Positions 9,771-21,271 of a DNA stretch of 64,000 nucleotides are shown here, in pieces (the first letter of the stretch is position 1; each line of letters starts with the position of its first letter). The stretch spans positions 1,323,247 through 1,387,246 of the forward strand of contig NZ_CP047080.1 of NCBI RefSeq assembly GCF_030408595.1. The letters run 5' to 3'. The notes under the pieces are model-generated. The model was not told the origin of the DNA and did no database searches. It worked only from the letters and a program-made list of their open reading frames with translations. The translations under genes were made by a program, and so were the position numbers. The stretch comes from Corynebacterium canis. GTDB taxonomy: Bacteria; Actinomycetota; Actinomycetes; Mycobacteriales; Mycobacteriaceae.

Positions 9771-10463
9771 CTAGTGCAGGATCAGCCGGAGGGCGATGCC
9801 GACCATCACGAGGCCGATGCCGATATTGACCATCTTGGCGATGCGCGGGTTGGACAATGGGCCGGCGAGCTTGGCCGCGCCGTAGCCGATGGTGGGGAAC
9901 CACACGACGCTGGCCAGCAGGGCCCCGGTGGCGAAGTACCAGCGGCCGGTTTCGCCGTGCTGGTTGGCTAGATTGCCCAGCATGACCAGCGCGTCGAGGT
10001 AGGCGGCGGGGTTTAGCCAGGTCATTGCCAGTGCGGCAAGCGCGGGTTGCACCCAGCTTGGCCGCGTTTTGGCTGGGGCTTTGGTGCGTTCCGCGATGGC
10101 CACGCCGCCGGAAGCGGGGGCGTGGGTTTCGGGCGCTGCGGTGGCGGATTCGGATTTGGGCGCGGGTTCGGCGGGTCGGCCGTGGGGTTTCCAGGCGTCG
10201 CGGAAACAGGTGTAGGCGAAGTACAGCAGGTAGAAGAAGCCGAACCATTTCAGGGCGCTTAGGACTATGGGTGCGCGTTCCACGATGACGCCGACGCCTG
10301 CGGTGCCGCCGAAGATCAGCAGGATGTCTGATACTAGGCAGATGCTCACAACGGCGGTCACGCCAACGCGCGCCATGCCTTGGCGCAGCAGTAGGGCGTT
10401 TTGGGGTCCGATAGCGATGATAAGGGATAATCCCATGAGGAAACCGTTGATCGTTATGCTCAT
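9771..10463 (-). CDS. lysE: LysE-type basic amino-acid exporter
   Basis: Membrane exporter of 230 aa. LysE of C. glutamicum exports L-lysine and L-arginine and prevents toxic build-up when peptides are degraded. The N-terminal ITINGFLMGLSLIIAIGPQN matches the family signature (GPQNALLLRQG), and about six hydrophobic segments are visible. A charged, Ala/Pro-rich insert sits near residues 95-135, longer than in the C. glutamicum protein. It is divergent from lysG with 71 bp between the start codons, so the LysG operator is expected there. Confidence 0.93.
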   Translation of the reverse strand: MSITINGFLMGLSLIIAIGPQNALLLRQGMARVGVTAVVSICLVSDILLIFGGTAGVGVIVERAPIVLSALKWFGFFYLLYFAYTCFRDAWKPHGRPAEPAPKSESATAAPETHAPASGGVAIAERTKAPAKTRPSWVQPALAALAMTWLNPAAYLDALVMLGNLANQHGETGRWYFATGALLASVVWFPTIGYGAAKLAGPLSNPRIAKMVNIGIGLVMVGIALRLILH

Positions 10464-10534
10464 AGGTAGAATTCTTGCGCACTCCCCACATTAAGCAAAA
10501 TTAATTAGGTTACCGCTGGGTTAGAATTGCTAAT

Positions 10535-11404
10535 ATGAACTTGAAACACCTGGCTACGCTGCTGGCCGTCCTCGATGAAGGCAGCTTTGAAGCCGCCGCA
10601 GACACTCTCGCAGTCACGCCTTCGGCCGTGAGCCAACGCATTAAGGCCCTCGAGGCCCAGGTCGGGCGGGTGCTCGTGCGGCGTACCGTCCCGGCCTCCG
10701 CCACCGAGGCCGGCGAGGTCTTGGCGCAGGCGGCGCGGCGCATGGCCCTGCTCCAGGCGGAAACGGATGCCCAGATGCGGGGCCGCATTGCGCGCGTTCC
10801 GCTAAGCATTGCAATCAATGCGGACTCCTTAGCCACGTGGTTTCGCCCGGTGTTTGCTACGGTCGCTGGCTGGGGCGGGGCGTCGTTACGCTTATGGGTG
10901 GAGGATGAATCGCAATCGTTGCAGCTGCTGCGGCGCGGGGATTGCTTGGGCGCGGTCACCCGCGAGCATAAACCGGTGTCGGGCTGCGATGTGGAACCCC
11001 TCGGCGTGATGCGTTATCGTGCCGTCGCCGCCCCCCGGTTGCGCGATGAATACACGGAGGGCGGGGTGCTGGATTGGGCAGCGATGCCGGTGCTGCGCTA
11101 CGGCCGCAACGATAAGCTTCAGGATGAGGGCCTGCGCGGCCGCGTGACCGAACTCCCTTCCCAACGCCGAGTGTCGCAGATTCCGTCCTCCGAGGGCTTT
11201 CTGGAGGCGGCGCGCGCGGGCCTCGGTTGGGCGCTGGTTCCTGATATTCAAGCGCGGTCACTATTGGAATCAGGTGAGCTGGTCCTCTTAGATGACCGTG
11301 TTTCTGATGTGGAATTATATTGGCAGCATTGGCGCCTGGAATCGCCCCTCCTCCAGCGGCTTTCCGACGCCGTGGTGGCCACCGCAAGCGAGGCGCTGCG
11401 CTGA
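10535..11404 (+). CDS. lysG: LysG, LysR-type activator of lysE
   Basis: LysR-family regulator of 289 aa with an N-terminal winged helix-turn-helix (NLKHLATLLAVLDEGSFEAAA, then PSAVSQRIKALE) and a C-terminal effector domain. In C. glutamicum LysG activates lysE with Lys, Arg or His as co-inducer. Divergent placement beside lysE supports the same role. The family also includes ArgP. Confidence 0.92.
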   Translation: MNLKHLATLLAVLDEGSFEAAADTLAVTPSAVSQRIKALEAQVGRVLVRRTVPASATEAGEVLAQAARRMALLQAETDAQMRGRIARVPLSIAINADSLATWFRPVFATVAGWGGASLRLWVEDESQSLQLLRRGDCLGAVTREHKPVSGCDVEPLGVMRYRAVAAPRLRDEYTEGGVLDWAAMPVLRYGRNDKLQDEGLRGRVTELPSQRRVSQIPSSEGFLEAARAGLGWALVPDIQARSLLESGELVLLDDRVSDVELYWQHWRLESPLLQRLSDAVVATASEALR

Positions 11405-11478
11405 CTTCCTGCAGGTTTGCGCCACGCCGAACATAAATTTCACCCACGAACAGGGCGAACTCGCCTAACCTGACAGGT

Positions 11479-12588
11479 ATGAGCGACAACACTCGTGAAC
11501 CTGAAAATTCCGCACATGAGGATTTGGAAGTTCCTACCTCCCGTAAAGAAGGAGACGTTTATGCTCGGGCTGGTCGAGTAGCGCCCCAGGAGATACCCGC
11601 GACGGCGCAACAAACGCCCCCGCCGAGCGTGGAATCAGCACCGACACCGTTTTCGGAGGAGTTGCCTACCGTGACCTTCAGTCTGCAGGGGGAATTCGAC
11701 GATGACGTTGAAATTCCTGTCGCCCCGCCGAACGTTGTGCGGAAGCCGACCGTGCCGCCGCATCCTTCGGACGCGCCCACGACCGTTTTTGAGCCGCAGT
11801 CCGCGGAGCCGTTGCGCATCCCAACCCGGAACCCTACTCACGAACATGAGGGCGATGAGGCGAAGGGTGAGGGGTCGGCCGCCCCCAGCGGCGAGCCCAC
11901 GGTGATGTTTGACGCCCCGACCGCGCAGCAAAATCAGGGTTTCACGCTGCCGGAGCCGGGGGAGCCGAAGCCCGCGGCCAGCGCACCCGCTGAAGTCAGC
12001 CCGCCCGTGGTGCCCGCCCCCACTGAGGTGCCGCCTCACGACGCCGCGCCGGACGCGCAGCTCGAAGACGCCCGCCGTGGCACCATCGACCTCGGCGTGT
12101 TTATTATCCGCGTGGTGTTCGGCGCCTTCCTGGTGTTCTCCGCGGTGAAAACCTTTTTCCAGCTGGGCGGGGACACCGGCCTTGCCGGGCTGGAGGCGGA
12201 ATACGCGAACTACCTGCAGCCGGGCATTTTGGCGGTGGCGATCCCCGCGTTGCTGCTAACCGCCGGGGTGTTTTTGGTGCTTGGTTTGGTCACCCCGGTG
12301 GCCGCCGCCCTGGCCACAATAGGCACCACGTTCGAGGCGCTGCACCTGTTGGATACCGATGGCGAGGCCTTCGATGTGCTGCGCCTGAGCGATAGCGTCC
12401 TGCTGGGCCTGCTGCTGGTGGCGTTGTCCCTGGGCCTGCAATTCACCGGCCCGGGCCGCCTGGCCGTGGATTACGGCCGCTCGTGGTCGCGCCGCCCGCT
12501 GGTCAGCTCGTGGCTTTTCGCGGTGATCGGCGTGGCCGGCGCCGCGGCCCTGTGGTGGTTCGGCGCCGGGGTCAACCCGTTTAACTAG
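11479..12588 (+). CDS. DoxX-family membrane protein with long disordered N-terminus
   Basis: 369 aa. The first ~195 residues are Pro/Glu/Ala-rich and probably disordered in the cytoplasm, with repeated (P)TVxF phrases (PTVTFS, PTTVFE, PTVMFD). Four hydrophobic segments typical of DoxX proteins follow from about residue 200 ([18 protein letters not shown], then a [18 protein letters not shown] segment), plus one more helix near the end. The biochemical role of DoxX proteins is poorly defined. It converges on ilvD with a 4-bp overlap of the two stop codons (CTAG). Confidence 0.85.
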   Translation: MSDNTREPENSAHEDLEVPTSRKEGDVYARAGRVAPQEIPATAQQTPPPSVESAPTPFSEELPTVTFSLQGEFDDDVEIPVAPPNVVRKPTVPPHPSDAPTTVFEPQSAEPLRIPTRNPTHEHEGDEAKGEGSAAPSGEPTVMFDAPTAQQNQGFTLPEPGEPKPAASAPAEVSPPVVPAPTEVPPHDAAPDAQLEDARRGTIDLGVFIIRVVFGAFLVFSAVKTFFQLGGDTGLAGLEAEYANYLQPGILAVAIPALLLTAGVFLVLGLVTPVAAALATIGTTFEALHLLDTDGEAFDVLRLSDSVLLGLLLVALSLGLQFTGPGRLAVDYGRSWSRRPLVSSWLFAVIGVAGAAALWWFGAGVNPFN

Positions 12589-14423
12589 ATTTTCCGCACC
12601 GCGCCCTTGTCCGCGGAGGTGGCCATGGCGGCGTAGGCGCGCAACGCCTTGGATACTTTCCGGTTGCGCTCCCTCGGCTGCCAGGGGTGTTCGCTGGCCT
12701 CCATGCGGGCCCGTCGGGTGGCAATCTCCGCATCGGTGAGCGCCACGGAAAGCTCGCGGGTGTGCACGTCGATGGTGATGATATCGCCGTCTTCGACCAG
12801 GCCGATCATGCCGCCGTGGGCGGCTTCGGGGGAAATATGGCCGATGGAAAGTCCGGAGGAGCCGCCGGAGAAGCGGCCGTCCGTGACCAGGGCGCATTTG
12901 GTGCCCAAACCGGCGCCCTTTAAAAAGGCGGTGGGGTGCAGCATTTCCTGCATGCCGGGGCCGCCCGAGGGGCCTTCGTAGCGCACCACCAGCACCTCGC
13001 CCGGCTGGATCTCGCGTTTCAGAATCACGGAGACGGCCTCCTCTTGGCTTTCCACCACGCGGGCGGGGCCCACGAAATGCCAATAGGCCTCGTCGATGCC
13101 GGCGGCCTTGATGATGGCGCCGTCCGGTGCGAGATTGCCGCGCAGCACGGCGAGGCCGCCGTCGACGGTGTAGGCGTGCGCGACGTCGCGAATGCAGCCG
13201 CCCGCGGCGTCGGTGTCTAGGCTGTCCCACCGATTATTGGTGGAAAATGCCTCCGTGGTGCGCAATCCGCCGGGGGCGGCGTGGAATAGTTCGAGGGCCT
13301 CTTCGGTGGCGTGCCCGCTGCGGATATCCCAATCGGCGAGCCACTGTTCCAACGACGGCGAATGAACCGAATGCACGTTCGTGTGCAGGAGCCCGCCGCG
13401 ATTGAGTTCCCCGAGGATGGCGGGGATGCCGCCCGCCCGGTGCACATCTTCCATATGGTAGTCCGAGTTGGGGGACACCTTGGACAGGCAGCCGACGCGG
13501 CGGGACAGGGCGTCGATATCGTCAAGCTGGAAGTCCACCTCGCCTTCCTGCGCGGCGGCCAGGATGTGCAGCACCGTATTCGTGGAGCCGCCCATGGCCA
13601 TATCCAGCGCCATGGCGTTATCAAAAGCGGCGCGGGTGGCAATATTGCGCGGCAGGACCGATTCATCGCCCTCGCCATAGTAGCGGCGGCACAAATCCAC
13701 GATGAGCGTACCGGCGCGTTGAAAAAGCGCGCGGCGGGCCTGGTGCGTGGCCAGCGTGGATCCGTTGCCGGGCAGGGAAAGGCCCAGCGCCTCGGTCAGG
13801 CAATTCATGGAATTCGCGGTAAACATGCCGGAGCAGGAACCGCAGGTAGGGCACGCGGAGCGCTCCACGGAATCCAAGCCGCTATCGCTCACAGCTTCGG
13901 ATGCGGAGGCGGAAATGGCGGTGACCAGGTCCGTCGGCGCGTGCGCCACGCCGTCCACAACAACCGCCTTGCCGGCTTCCATGGGGCCGCCGGAGACGAA
14001 CGCCACGGGGATGTTCAGGCGGAGCGCGGCGTTGAGCATGCCGGGGGTGATTTTATCGCAATTGGAGATGCATACGATGGCGTCCGCCGTGTGCGCATTG
14101 ACCATATATTCGACGGAGTCCGCGATGATTTCTCGGCTGGGCAGGGAGTAGAGCATGCCGCCGTGGCCCATTGCGATGCCATCATCGACGGCGATGGTAT
14201 TGAATTCCTTGGCCACGCCGCCTGCCGCTTCCACGGCTTCCGCGACGATCTTGCCAACGTCGCGCAAGTGCACGTGGCCGGGCACGAACTGCGTAAAGGA
14301 ATTAGCGATTGCCACGATTGGTTTGCCGAAATCATTATCGGTCATTCCGGTCGCACGCCAGAGGGCGCGGGCACCCGCGGCGTTTCGGCCGACCGTGGTG
14401 ACCTTTGAGCGAAGAGGGATCAT
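12585..14423 (-). CDS. ilvD: Dihydroxy-acid dehydratase
   Basis: Catalyses the fourth step of valine/isoleucine synthesis, dehydrating dihydroxy acids to 2-oxo acids; an Fe-S enzyme. I take the start at [10 protein letters not shown] (14423), the N-terminus known in corynebacteria, giving 612 aa; the frame is open 34 codons further upstream. The Fe-S Cys motif [18 protein letters not shown] and the C-terminal [10 protein letters not shown] motif are present. It lies last in a same-strand run mscCG - PH protein - ilvD. Confidence 0.97.
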   Translation of the reverse strand: MIPLRSKVTTVGRNAAGARALWRATGMTDNDFGKPIVAIANSFTQFVPGHVHLRDVGKIVAEAVEAAGGVAKEFNTIAVDDGIAMGHGGMLYSLPSREIIADSVEYMVNAHTADAIVCISNCDKITPGMLNAALRLNIPVAFVSGGPMEAGKAVVVDGVAHAPTDLVTAISASASEAVSDSGLDSVERSACPTCGSCSGMFTANSMNCLTEALGLSLPGNGSTLATHQARRALFQRAGTLIVDLCRRYYGEGDESVLPRNIATRAAFDNAMALDMAMGGSTNTVLHILAAAQEGEVDFQLDDIDALSRRVGCLSKVSPNSDYHMEDVHRAGGIPAILGELNRGGLLHTNVHSVHSPSLEQWLADWDIRSGHATEEALELFHAAPGGLRTTEAFSTNNRWDSLDTDAAGGCIRDVAHAYTVDGGLAVLRGNLAPDGAIIKAAGIDEAYWHFVGPARVVESQEEAVSVILKREIQPGEVLVVRYEGPSGGPGMQEMLHPTAFLKGAGLGTKCALVTDGRFSGGSSGLSIGHISPEAAHGGMIGLVEDGDIITIDVHTRELSVALTDAEIATRRARMEASEHPWQPRERNRKVSKALRAYAAMATSADKGAVRKI

Positions 14424-14457
14424 TGGAATTGGCGCTTTCACAAAAACAAAATCTGGG

Positions 14458-14946
14458 TTAGTCAGTAGGCTGGTCCGTGGGCTCGGCAGGGGCTTCCTCG
14501 CGGGGTTTGAGGACCTGCCGACCATCGCGGTGAATCACCACCACTTTGTCATCAGCGGCGTTTCGGCCGGCGGTCAGCGCGTCTGGGATGCGACCGCTTG
14601 ACGCCTCGGCGAGTCTGGGTAATGAGTTGAACGTTACCGCAGGTAAGGCGACCTTTTCGCCGTCCGTGGTGCGGGCATAGGAGCGGGCTTTTTCAAATCC
14701 GATGCCGGCGAATTCCTCCCACGAGACAGAGCGACCCTTAGCAAACGCGTACCTGACGTGGATGCCGCGTTCGTCCACGGTGGTGCTGGACCGCAGCACC
14801 CACACCACAAACACCAACGGCAGCAGCGGCAGCCAGAACAAGTACAGTGGCTTCGCGCCAAGCACAAGCAGGCAAATCAGAAACAGCACCCCTGCGGCCA
14901 ACAAGTGGGTTCGCTCAGGACGGAAGGTCTGCGGGTTCGAACTCAT
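14458..14946 (-). CDS. PH-domain membrane protein
   Basis: 162 aa. Two adjacent hydrophobic helices lie near the N-terminus (about residues 14-50). A bacterial PH-like domain follows ([24 protein letters not shown]), then an acidic/Pro tail. Proteins of this type sit between yggB and ilvD in C. glutamicum as well; their function is unknown. It is 34 bp upstream of ilvD and 31 bp downstream of mscCG, which suggests co-transcription. Confidence 0.85.
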   Translation of the reverse strand: MSSNPQTFRPERTHLLAAGVLFLICLLVLGAKPLYLFWLPLLPLVFVVWVLRSSTTVDERGIHVRYAFAKGRSVSWEEFAGIGFEKARSYARTTDGEKVALPAVTFNSLPRLAEASSGRIPDALTAGRNAADDKVVVIHRDGRQVLKPREEAPAEPTDQPTD

Positions 14947-14977
14947 GTGGCCTATTGTAAGGGGGCGTGAAATGCAC

Positions 14978-16492
14978 CTATTGTTCAGGTTGTACTGCGG
15001 AGGTTTGCGGGGCCGGTTGTTCCTCCTGGGGGGTGCTCGGCTCCAGGCTCGTGGGTTGTTCCTGCACCGGGGCGCTTATCGACGTCTCGGGGTGCTGCGT
15101 TGCCACCGAAGTAGACGCTTGCGTCTGTTGCTGAGTCTGCGTTGTGGTAGGCGCGGTGGTGGCGGATTCCACCACACTGGAAGAATCCATCACCGTGGTC
15201 TCCTCGGTGGGCACCATGGTGGGCGTGGCCGCCGGCGTCGAGGTGGTCGTGGTGTTTGCGGTGGGGGCCAACCAGCTGCCGGAGGTCTTGAATTCCTCGG
15301 AGGTTTCCACGGTAAAGCCCTTGGCTATAAACAGGGCCAGTAGCAGGACGAACAGCCCGGTGGTGGAGGGCCGCACGCGGCCCCGGAAGGACACGATGCG
15401 GGCGAAGCGCGACGGGTAGGTGATGGTGCGGAACACCTTTTCCGGTTCCTGCATTTCCTGCTCGTCGATCGGGGCGTCCGCCGGGTGCTCTAGGGAAATA
15501 TCGGTGCGGCTGGGTTCCGTGACGTCCTTTTGCGCTTCCATGGTGATCGTGGTGTCGGACAACGGCACATCGATCAGCGGATCGCGCTTAAACGCGCGCT
15601 CCACCACCACGGGCGCTTCCCGTTCGAGGTGGTTGCGCACCGCGCCGGAGGTGGTGGTTGCGGAACCGTATTCCTCCCAGAATTCCTCCAGGATGGCGGT
15701 GCGGATGGCGCGTTCCACCGCCCATTGGCGGGCCGGGTTGACCTGCACGATAAAGCGCATATCCACCATCCACGGCATGCCCACGGTGGTGGGCTGGGTG
15801 ATATTCACCGCCGGGTGGACGTCCAGATCGCCGGTGACGTCGTGCACGATGTCGGGTCGCGCCAACGCCCGCCGCGTGGCCTGCTCAGAGCGCGAGATGG
15901 CCTCGTGGATGGAGGAGGAGCTGAGCAGCGGCACCGGGATGATCACCACGGCCCGCGCCCAAATGTTCGAGTGGTTGATGCATACGCGGGCGGCGCCGTT
16001 CGGGATGGTCACCGTCTCGCCTTGCAGCGTGCGCACCTTCGTCGCACGCATGGTGATTTGAATAACATCGCCTTCCACGTCAACGCCTTGGCCTTTAAAG
16101 GCCACCCAGTCGCCGACGCCGAATTGCTTTTCCGAAAGGATGAAAAAGCCGGCGAGGAAGTCCGCGATAATGCTCTGCGCGCCGAGACCGAGGGCGGCGG
16201 AAATCACCGTCGCGGGGATCGCCGCGCCCGCCAGCGGGATGCCGAGCTCGTTGAGGGCGGCGACGATCAGGAAGAAATATGCCACAAGCTGGGCCACGTA
16301 TACCGCCGTGCCCACTAGGGCCAGGCGGGTTTTAGAATCCTGTTCATCAAGGTCAACGCGCCGTGTGAAGAATCTGATGGCAAAGCGACCGATGCGGGGA
16401 ATCAGGATAGCGATTGTTAAGAGGATTGCTAGGGAAAGGCCGGGGTCCAGGAGCCAGCGCCAGGCTGAATACAGGATATAAGCAAAGGGCAT
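14978..16492 (-). CDS. mscCG: MscCG-type mechanosensitive channel / glutamate exporter
   Basis: MscS-family channel of 504 aa. The pore helix region (AAIPATVISAALGLGAQSI) and the beta domain (FGVGDWVAFKGQGVDVEGDV) are clear. As in C. glutamicum MscCG (yggB, 533 aa), there is an extra hydrophobic helix near residues 385-402 and a Ser/Thr/Pro/Gln-rich tail of about 100 residues. That architecture is characteristic of the corynebacterial glutamate exporter. Divergence from ilvB matches C. glutamicum gene order. Glutamate export here is inferred from orthology. Confidence 0.92.
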   Translation of the reverse strand: MPFAYILYSAWRWLLDPGLSLAILLTIAILIPRIGRFAIRFFTRRVDLDEQDSKTRLALVGTAVYVAQLVAYFFLIVAALNELGIPLAGAAIPATVISAALGLGAQSIIADFLAGFFILSEKQFGVGDWVAFKGQGVDVEGDVIQITMRATKVRTLQGETVTIPNGAARVCINHSNIWARAVVIIPVPLLSSSSIHEAISRSEQATRRALARPDIVHDVTGDLDVHPAVNITQPTTVGMPWMVDMRFIVQVNPARQWAVERAIRTAILEEFWEEYGSATTTSGAVRNHLEREAPVVVERAFKRDPLIDVPLSDTTITMEAQKDVTEPSRTDISLEHPADAPIDEQEMQEPEKVFRTITYPSRFARIVSFRGRVRPSTTGLFVLLLALFIAKGFTVETSEEFKTSGSWLAPTANTTTTSTPAATPTMVPTEETTVMDSSSVVESATTAPTTTQTQQQTQASTSVATQHPETSISAPVQEQPTSLEPSTPQEEQPAPQTSAVQPEQ

Positions 16493-16819
16493 GGCACCAG
16501 GCTAGCGCTTCTTGTCGAACCATGGGGGTAGCGTCCGGGGTGCTCTTCCCGCGGGCCCGCCCTGTGACGAAAATGCGGGTTACCTGCATATTTTACTAGG
16601 TGGCGTGAGTTTTTCATGGGTGATTTGTGAGGCGCAGCTAGGGATAGCGGGGGTAAGTGGCGCAGATCATAGCCAGCATGTGCCAAGTGGTTTCCCGGGA
16701 AAAATTTGGGTGGTGTCCAACAAAGTCGCACTGCGCTGCGCGAACCCGCCGGCGTCCCACACGGTGGGATTAGTTTCCTGAAAAGGGGGTAGCGACTAGG
16801 ACGCGTTGGGGACAGTGTG

Positions 16820-16825
16820 TATTAT
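16820..16825 (+). promoter_or_regulatory. Candidate -10 box of the ilvBNC promoter
   Basis: TATTAT ends 8 bases before the ATG of the leader peptide. Transcription would start almost at that ATG, making the leader mRNA nearly leaderless. No convincing -35 box is seen. Confidence 0.45.
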
Positions 16826-16833
16826 GCAGACTC

Positions 16834-16881
16834 ATGACGTACCTTCGACTCGTAATTATTAGCCACCGGCGCTTGCCGTAG
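16834..16881 (+). CDS. ilvL: ilvB leader peptide (15 aa)
   Basis: Reads MTYLRLVIISHRRLP then TAG. It is rich in Leu, Val and Ile, and the run Leu-Val-Ile-Ile is what a branched-chain attenuation peptide needs. It closely resembles the leader known upstream of C. glutamicum ilvBNC in length and in its ARRLP/HRRLP-like end. Stalling at the Val/Ile codons would free 16868-16875 to form the anti-terminator described in the next entry. It is too short for ordinary gene callers. Confidence 0.85.
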   Translation: MTYLRLVIISHRRLP

Positions 16882-16962
16882 CGGCTGTAATTGTCGTCCA
16901 ACGTCAAGCGCCCTCGGCGAACACCACACACTCGGTGCTCGTTCCGGGGGTTTCATTATTTT
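16868..16962 (+). promoter_or_regulatory. ilvBNC transcription attenuator (anti-terminator and terminator)
   Basis: Two mutually exclusive hairpins are visible. Anti-terminator: GGCGCTTG (16868-16875, last codons of the leader) pairs perfectly with CAAGCGCC (16905-16912). Terminator: CCCTCGG plus CGAACACC (16911-16925) pairs with GGTGCTCG...CCGGGGG (16933-16950), with one mismatch, one G-U pair and a 2-base bulge, followed by TTTCATTATTTT. The two hairpins share 16911-16912, so they compete. Confidence 0.8.
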
Positions 16963-17064
16963 CCAATCTCAATACCCTAAGGTTGGGGAATATTAGGCGC
17001 TCACCCAGGTGTGCCCTGACAAGTGTCAATGTAGAACCGTGTGAACCATAAGGAGCCTGACGTC

Positions 17065-18945
17065 GTGAACGTGGCACCTCGATCCCAACCTACTCCCGCT
17101 TCGGTTGCCTCAGCGCGGGAGCGTCGCAAGACGCCCAAACCGGAACGAATGACGGGCGCGCAAGCCATCGTCCGTTCATTGGAAGCCTTGGGTACGGACG
17201 TAGTCTTCGGCTTGCCCGGCGGCGCAGTCTTGCCGCTGTATGATCCGATCTACGCTTCCACCAAGCTGCGGCACGTCCTTGTGCGCCACGAACAGGGCGC
17301 CGGGCATGCCGCAACCGGCTATGCGCAAGCATCCGGGAAAGTGGGCGTGTGTATTGCAACCTCCGGCCCTGGGGCAACCAACCTTGTAACCCCCATCGCC
17401 GATGCGAACTTGGATTCGGTCCCCTTGGTGGCTATTACCGGACAGGTCGGGCACACCCTGCTCGGTACCGACGCCTTCCAAGAAGCCGATATCCGTGGCA
17501 TCACCATGCCGATTACCAAGCACAATTTCATGGTGACGGATCCCAACGAGATCCCCGCCGCCCTTGCGGAAGCCTTCCACCTCGCGGCGACCGGCCGCCC
17601 GGGTGCGGTGCTGGTGGATATCCCGAAGGATATTCAGAACGCGCCCATGGACTTTGTCTGGCCTCCGAAAATGTATTTGCCGGGGTATCGCCCCGTGTCC
17701 ACCCCGCATAACCGCCAGATCGAAGAGGCGGTGCGCCTGATTTCCAAGGCGAAGCGCCCCGTGTTTTATATCGGCGGCGGCGTGATCAAGGCGAATGCGT
17801 CTGCGGAATTGCTGGCGCTTGCCGAGTTTTTGAACATTCCGGTGGTGACCACCCTGATGGCGCTTGGCTCGTTCCCGGATTCCCACCCGTTGCACGCGGG
17901 CATGCCGGGCATGCATGGCTCGGTGTCTGCGGTGGCGGCGATGCAGCGCAGCGACCTGCTGATCACCATTGGCGCGCGTTTCGACGACCGCGTCACCGGC
18001 GACGTCAAGTCCTTCGCCCCTGTGGCCAAAGTCATTCACGCTGATATCGACCCCGCCGAGATTGGCAAGATCCGCAAGGCGGACGTTCCGATCGTGGGCG
18101 ACGCCCGCGAGGTCCTAGTCGCGCTGCACAATGTGTACCGCGAAAAGAAGTACGATCGCCCGTCCGTGGCCGCGTGGCGTGCGTATATCGATAGCTTGAA
18201 GGAGCGGTTCCCGCGCGGTTGGGATCCGCAGCAGGACGGCCAGCTTTCCCCGCAATTCGTGATCAATACGTTGTCCAATGAGGTGGGCCCGGATGCGATT
18301 TATTGCGCGGGTGTTGGCCAGCACCAAATGTGGTCCGCGCAGTTTATCGATTTTCAAAAGCCCCGCACCTGGCTCAATTCCGGCGGCCTGGGCACCATGG
18401 GCTACGCCGTGCCGGCGGCGATGGGCGCGAAGGCCGCCTGCCCGGACAAGGAAGTGTGGGCCATCGATGGCGATGGCTGCTTCCAAATGACCAACCAGGA
18501 GCTTGTCACCTGCGCGGTCGAGGGCTTCCCGGTGAAGATCGCCGTGATCAATAACGGCAACCTCGGCATGGTGCGCCAGTGGCAAACCTTGTTCTACGAG
18601 GGCCGCTATTCCAATACCAAGCTGCGCGATGGCGATAATTACCTGCCGGATTTCGTGGCGCTTGCGGAGTCGCTCGGCTGCGCGGCCTTCCGCGTGACTA
18701 CGGAGGAGGAAGTGATCCCCACCATCCGCAAGGCCCGCGAGATCAACGATCGCCCCGTGGTGATCGACTTTATCGTCGGTGAGGACGCCCAGGTCTGGCC
18801 GATGGTGTCCGCCGGCAGCTCCAATTCCGATATCCAATACGCCCGCGGGTTGCGCCCGTTGTTCGACGAGGACTCCGCGGGAGAAAACCCTGCGGCCATC
18901 GATATGGCCGTTGACGCTCAATACGCTCCTAAGGAGATGATCTAA
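17065..18945 (+). CDS. ilvB: Acetohydroxyacid synthase, large subunit
   Basis: TPP-dependent enzyme that condenses pyruvate with pyruvate or 2-oxobutyrate, the first committed step for Val/Leu/Ile. Start chosen as the GTG at 17065 ([10 protein letters not shown]): AAGGAG at 17050-17055 is 9 bases upstream, and the N-terminus matches C. glutamicum IlvB. The product is 626 aa, the same length. The GTG at 17041 in the same frame would lie upstream of that ribosome binding site. The TPP motif ([12 protein letters not shown]...NN) and the FAD-type middle domain are present. The stop overlaps ilvN by 1 bp. Confidence 0.97.
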   Translation: MNVAPRSQPTPASVASARERRKTPKPERMTGAQAIVRSLEALGTDVVFGLPGGAVLPLYDPIYASTKLRHVLVRHEQGAGHAATGYAQASGKVGVCIATSGPGATNLVTPIADANLDSVPLVAITGQVGHTLLGTDAFQEADIRGITMPITKHNFMVTDPNEIPAALAEAFHLAATGRPGAVLVDIPKDIQNAPMDFVWPPKMYLPGYRPVSTPHNRQIEEAVRLISKAKRPVFYIGGGVIKANASAELLALAEFLNIPVVTTLMALGSFPDSHPLHAGMPGMHGSVSAVAAMQRSDLLITIGARFDDRVTGDVKSFAPVAKVIHADIDPAEIGKIRKADVPIVGDAREVLVALHNVYREKKYDRPSVAAWRAYIDSLKERFPRGWDPQQDGQLSPQFVINTLSNEVGPDAIYCAGVGQHQMWSAQFIDFQKPRTWLNSGGLGTMGYAVPAAMGAKAACPDKEVWAIDGDGCFQMTNQELVTCAVEGFPVKIAVINNGNLGMVRQWQTLFYEGRYSNTKLRDGDNYLPDFVALAESLGCAAFRVTTEEEVIPTIRKAREINDRPVVIDFIVGEDAQVWPMVSAGSSNSDIQYARGLRPLFDEDSAGENPAAIDMAVDAQYAPKEMI

Positions 18946-19463
18946 TGTCCGAGACCGAGGTCACCCGACACATGCTGAGCGTGTTGGTGCAGGATATTGA
19001 GGGCATCATTTCCCGCGTGTCAGGCATGTTTACGCGCCGCGCGTTTAGCATGATTTCGATCACTTCTGCGTCCACCGAGACCCCCGGCATCAACCGCATT
19101 ACCATCGTCGTGGATGCGGACGAACTGAATATCGAACAGATCACCAAGCAGCTGAATAAGCTGGTGCCTGTGCTCAAGGTTGTGCGCCTTCCGGAGGAGC
19201 ATTCCGTGTCGCGCGCATTGATGCTGGTCAAGGTGTCCGCTGACGCGACGAATCGCCCCCAGGTTGTCGACGCCGCGAATATCTTCCGCGCCCGAGTGAT
19301 CGACGTGGCCCCGGATTCCGTGGTCATCGAGGCCACGGGCAGCCCGGGCAAATTGCAGGCGCTATTGCATGTTTTGGAGCCGTTCGGTATTCGTGAGCTG
19401 CTTGAATCCGGCCTGATCGCATTGAATCGCGGTCCGAAGACCATGGCGCCGAATCGCCTATAA
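18945..19463 (+). CDS. ilvN: Acetohydroxyacid synthase, regulatory subunit
   Basis: 172 aa, the normal length in corynebacteria. The N-terminal ACT domain (HMLSVLVQDIEGIISRVSGMF) binds valine for feedback inhibition, followed by the C-terminal ACT-like domain. It is translationally coupled to ilvB through TAATG. In C. glutamicum the Gly-Ile-Ile positions in this ACT loop (residues ~20-22) are where feedback resistance arises; here the loop reads EGIIS. Confidence 0.97.
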   Translation: MSETEVTRHMLSVLVQDIEGIISRVSGMFTRRAFSMISITSASTETPGINRITIVVDADELNIEQITKQLNKLVPVLKVVRLPEEHSVSRALMLVKVSADATNRPQVVDAANIFRARVIDVAPDSVVIEATGSPGKLQALLHVLEPFGIRELLESGLIALNRGPKTMAPNRL

Positions 19464-19523
19464 TCTCCTTATCCCAACAAGTGGGCTACAGTTCCCACAT
19501 TGTGATACCGTTGGTGGTGTTAA

Positions 19524-20570
<1,047 letters not shown>

Positions 20571-20583
20571 GCTAGCTATCACG

Positions 20584-20620
20584 AAAGCCCCTGTCGGGTA
20601 ACTCCCACGACAGGGGCTTT
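20584..20620 (+). terminator. ilvBNC terminator
   Basis: AAAGCCCCTGTCG (20584-20596) and CGACAGGGGCTTT (20608-20620) form a perfect 13-bp stem with an 11-base loop. Its A/T flanks make it usable in both directions. A slightly altered second copy lies at 22521-22557. Confidence 0.93.
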
Positions 20621-20762
20621 GGCGTTGCGCCAGGGTTGCACAGTTTTAGTAGGGCTGTGCGTTGCGGGTGTGTTGGGCTTCATCGTTGTGGTGGTTTGCT
20701 GCGGACGCGTTGGGCTTCCTTGTTGTGATTTTGCTGCCGATGGCGGCCCATAAAACCCCTGG

Positions 20763-20848
20763 TCAGGCAGATTCGACATGTCGGGACGCTCGGAGGGGCG
20801 TTTCCGCAGGTGGGCAAAACGGCCGTGTCAGATCTGCCTGAGGCAGAT
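20763..20848 (+). repeat. AGGCAGAT element, 86 bp
   Basis: Starts TCAGGCAGATTCGACATG and ends with a palindromic ATCTGCCTGAGGCAGAT. The outer TCAGGCAGAT/ATCTGCCTGA pair is a perfect 10-bp inverted repeat. The inner CGTTT/AAACG pair allows a second stem. Confidence 0.8.
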
Positions 20849-20991
20849 CCAGCACTGGGAGATGATTGTAAACGTATCTGTTCTTTGCGTGGTTTCGGGT
20901 TGCGGAGGCCTAGGGGCAGGGCCAGCTCAAGAGGTTGGTTCGGGAAAATTCGGACCTTATTGCCCGGGAATGCTCCCCGGCAGCTTCCGCC

Positions 20992-21193
20992 GATAGATTG
21001 TATGCAGCTCCGGATAGGTTGCGAACGAGCGTTGACCTGCGATCGTCCTGAATTTCTTCATTGGGGTGCTTAACGAAGAATGGAAAGACGAGCTGCGGGG
21101 TTTTCGGGTCAGATTCGTCCTAGATTTCTTCGTTGGAGTGCTCAATGAAGAATAGAAAGACGAGCCCAGGTCAGGGGTTGTACACAACCCATC
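20992..21193 (-). repeat. GATGGGTTGTG-type element, copy 3 (inverted)
   Basis: Same core as the copies at 8989 and 9516 but in opposite orientation, with both TTCTTC/GAAGAA hairpins. The left end is GATAGATTGTATGCA and the right end (reverse complement) is GATGGGTTGTGTACA. A second left-like end, GATAGGTTGCG, starts at 21013. It is more diverged than the other two copies. Confidence 0.7.
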
Positions 21194-21271
21194 GGCGGGC
21201 GGGGCGATGGCACATAACCTACTGCCGCTGGGGTGACTTGGGGGCCGAAATCAGCCAATGGCTTTCCGCGC

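Noticed and set aside
13311..14408. 365-aa + strand frame opposite ilvD
   Set aside because: Antisense shadow of a clearly conserved enzyme gene, with no ribosome binding site or recognisable product.
16512..16781. 89-aa frame between mscCG and the ilvB leader
   Set aside because: No recognisable product. It lies in the promoter region of two divergent, well-known genes.
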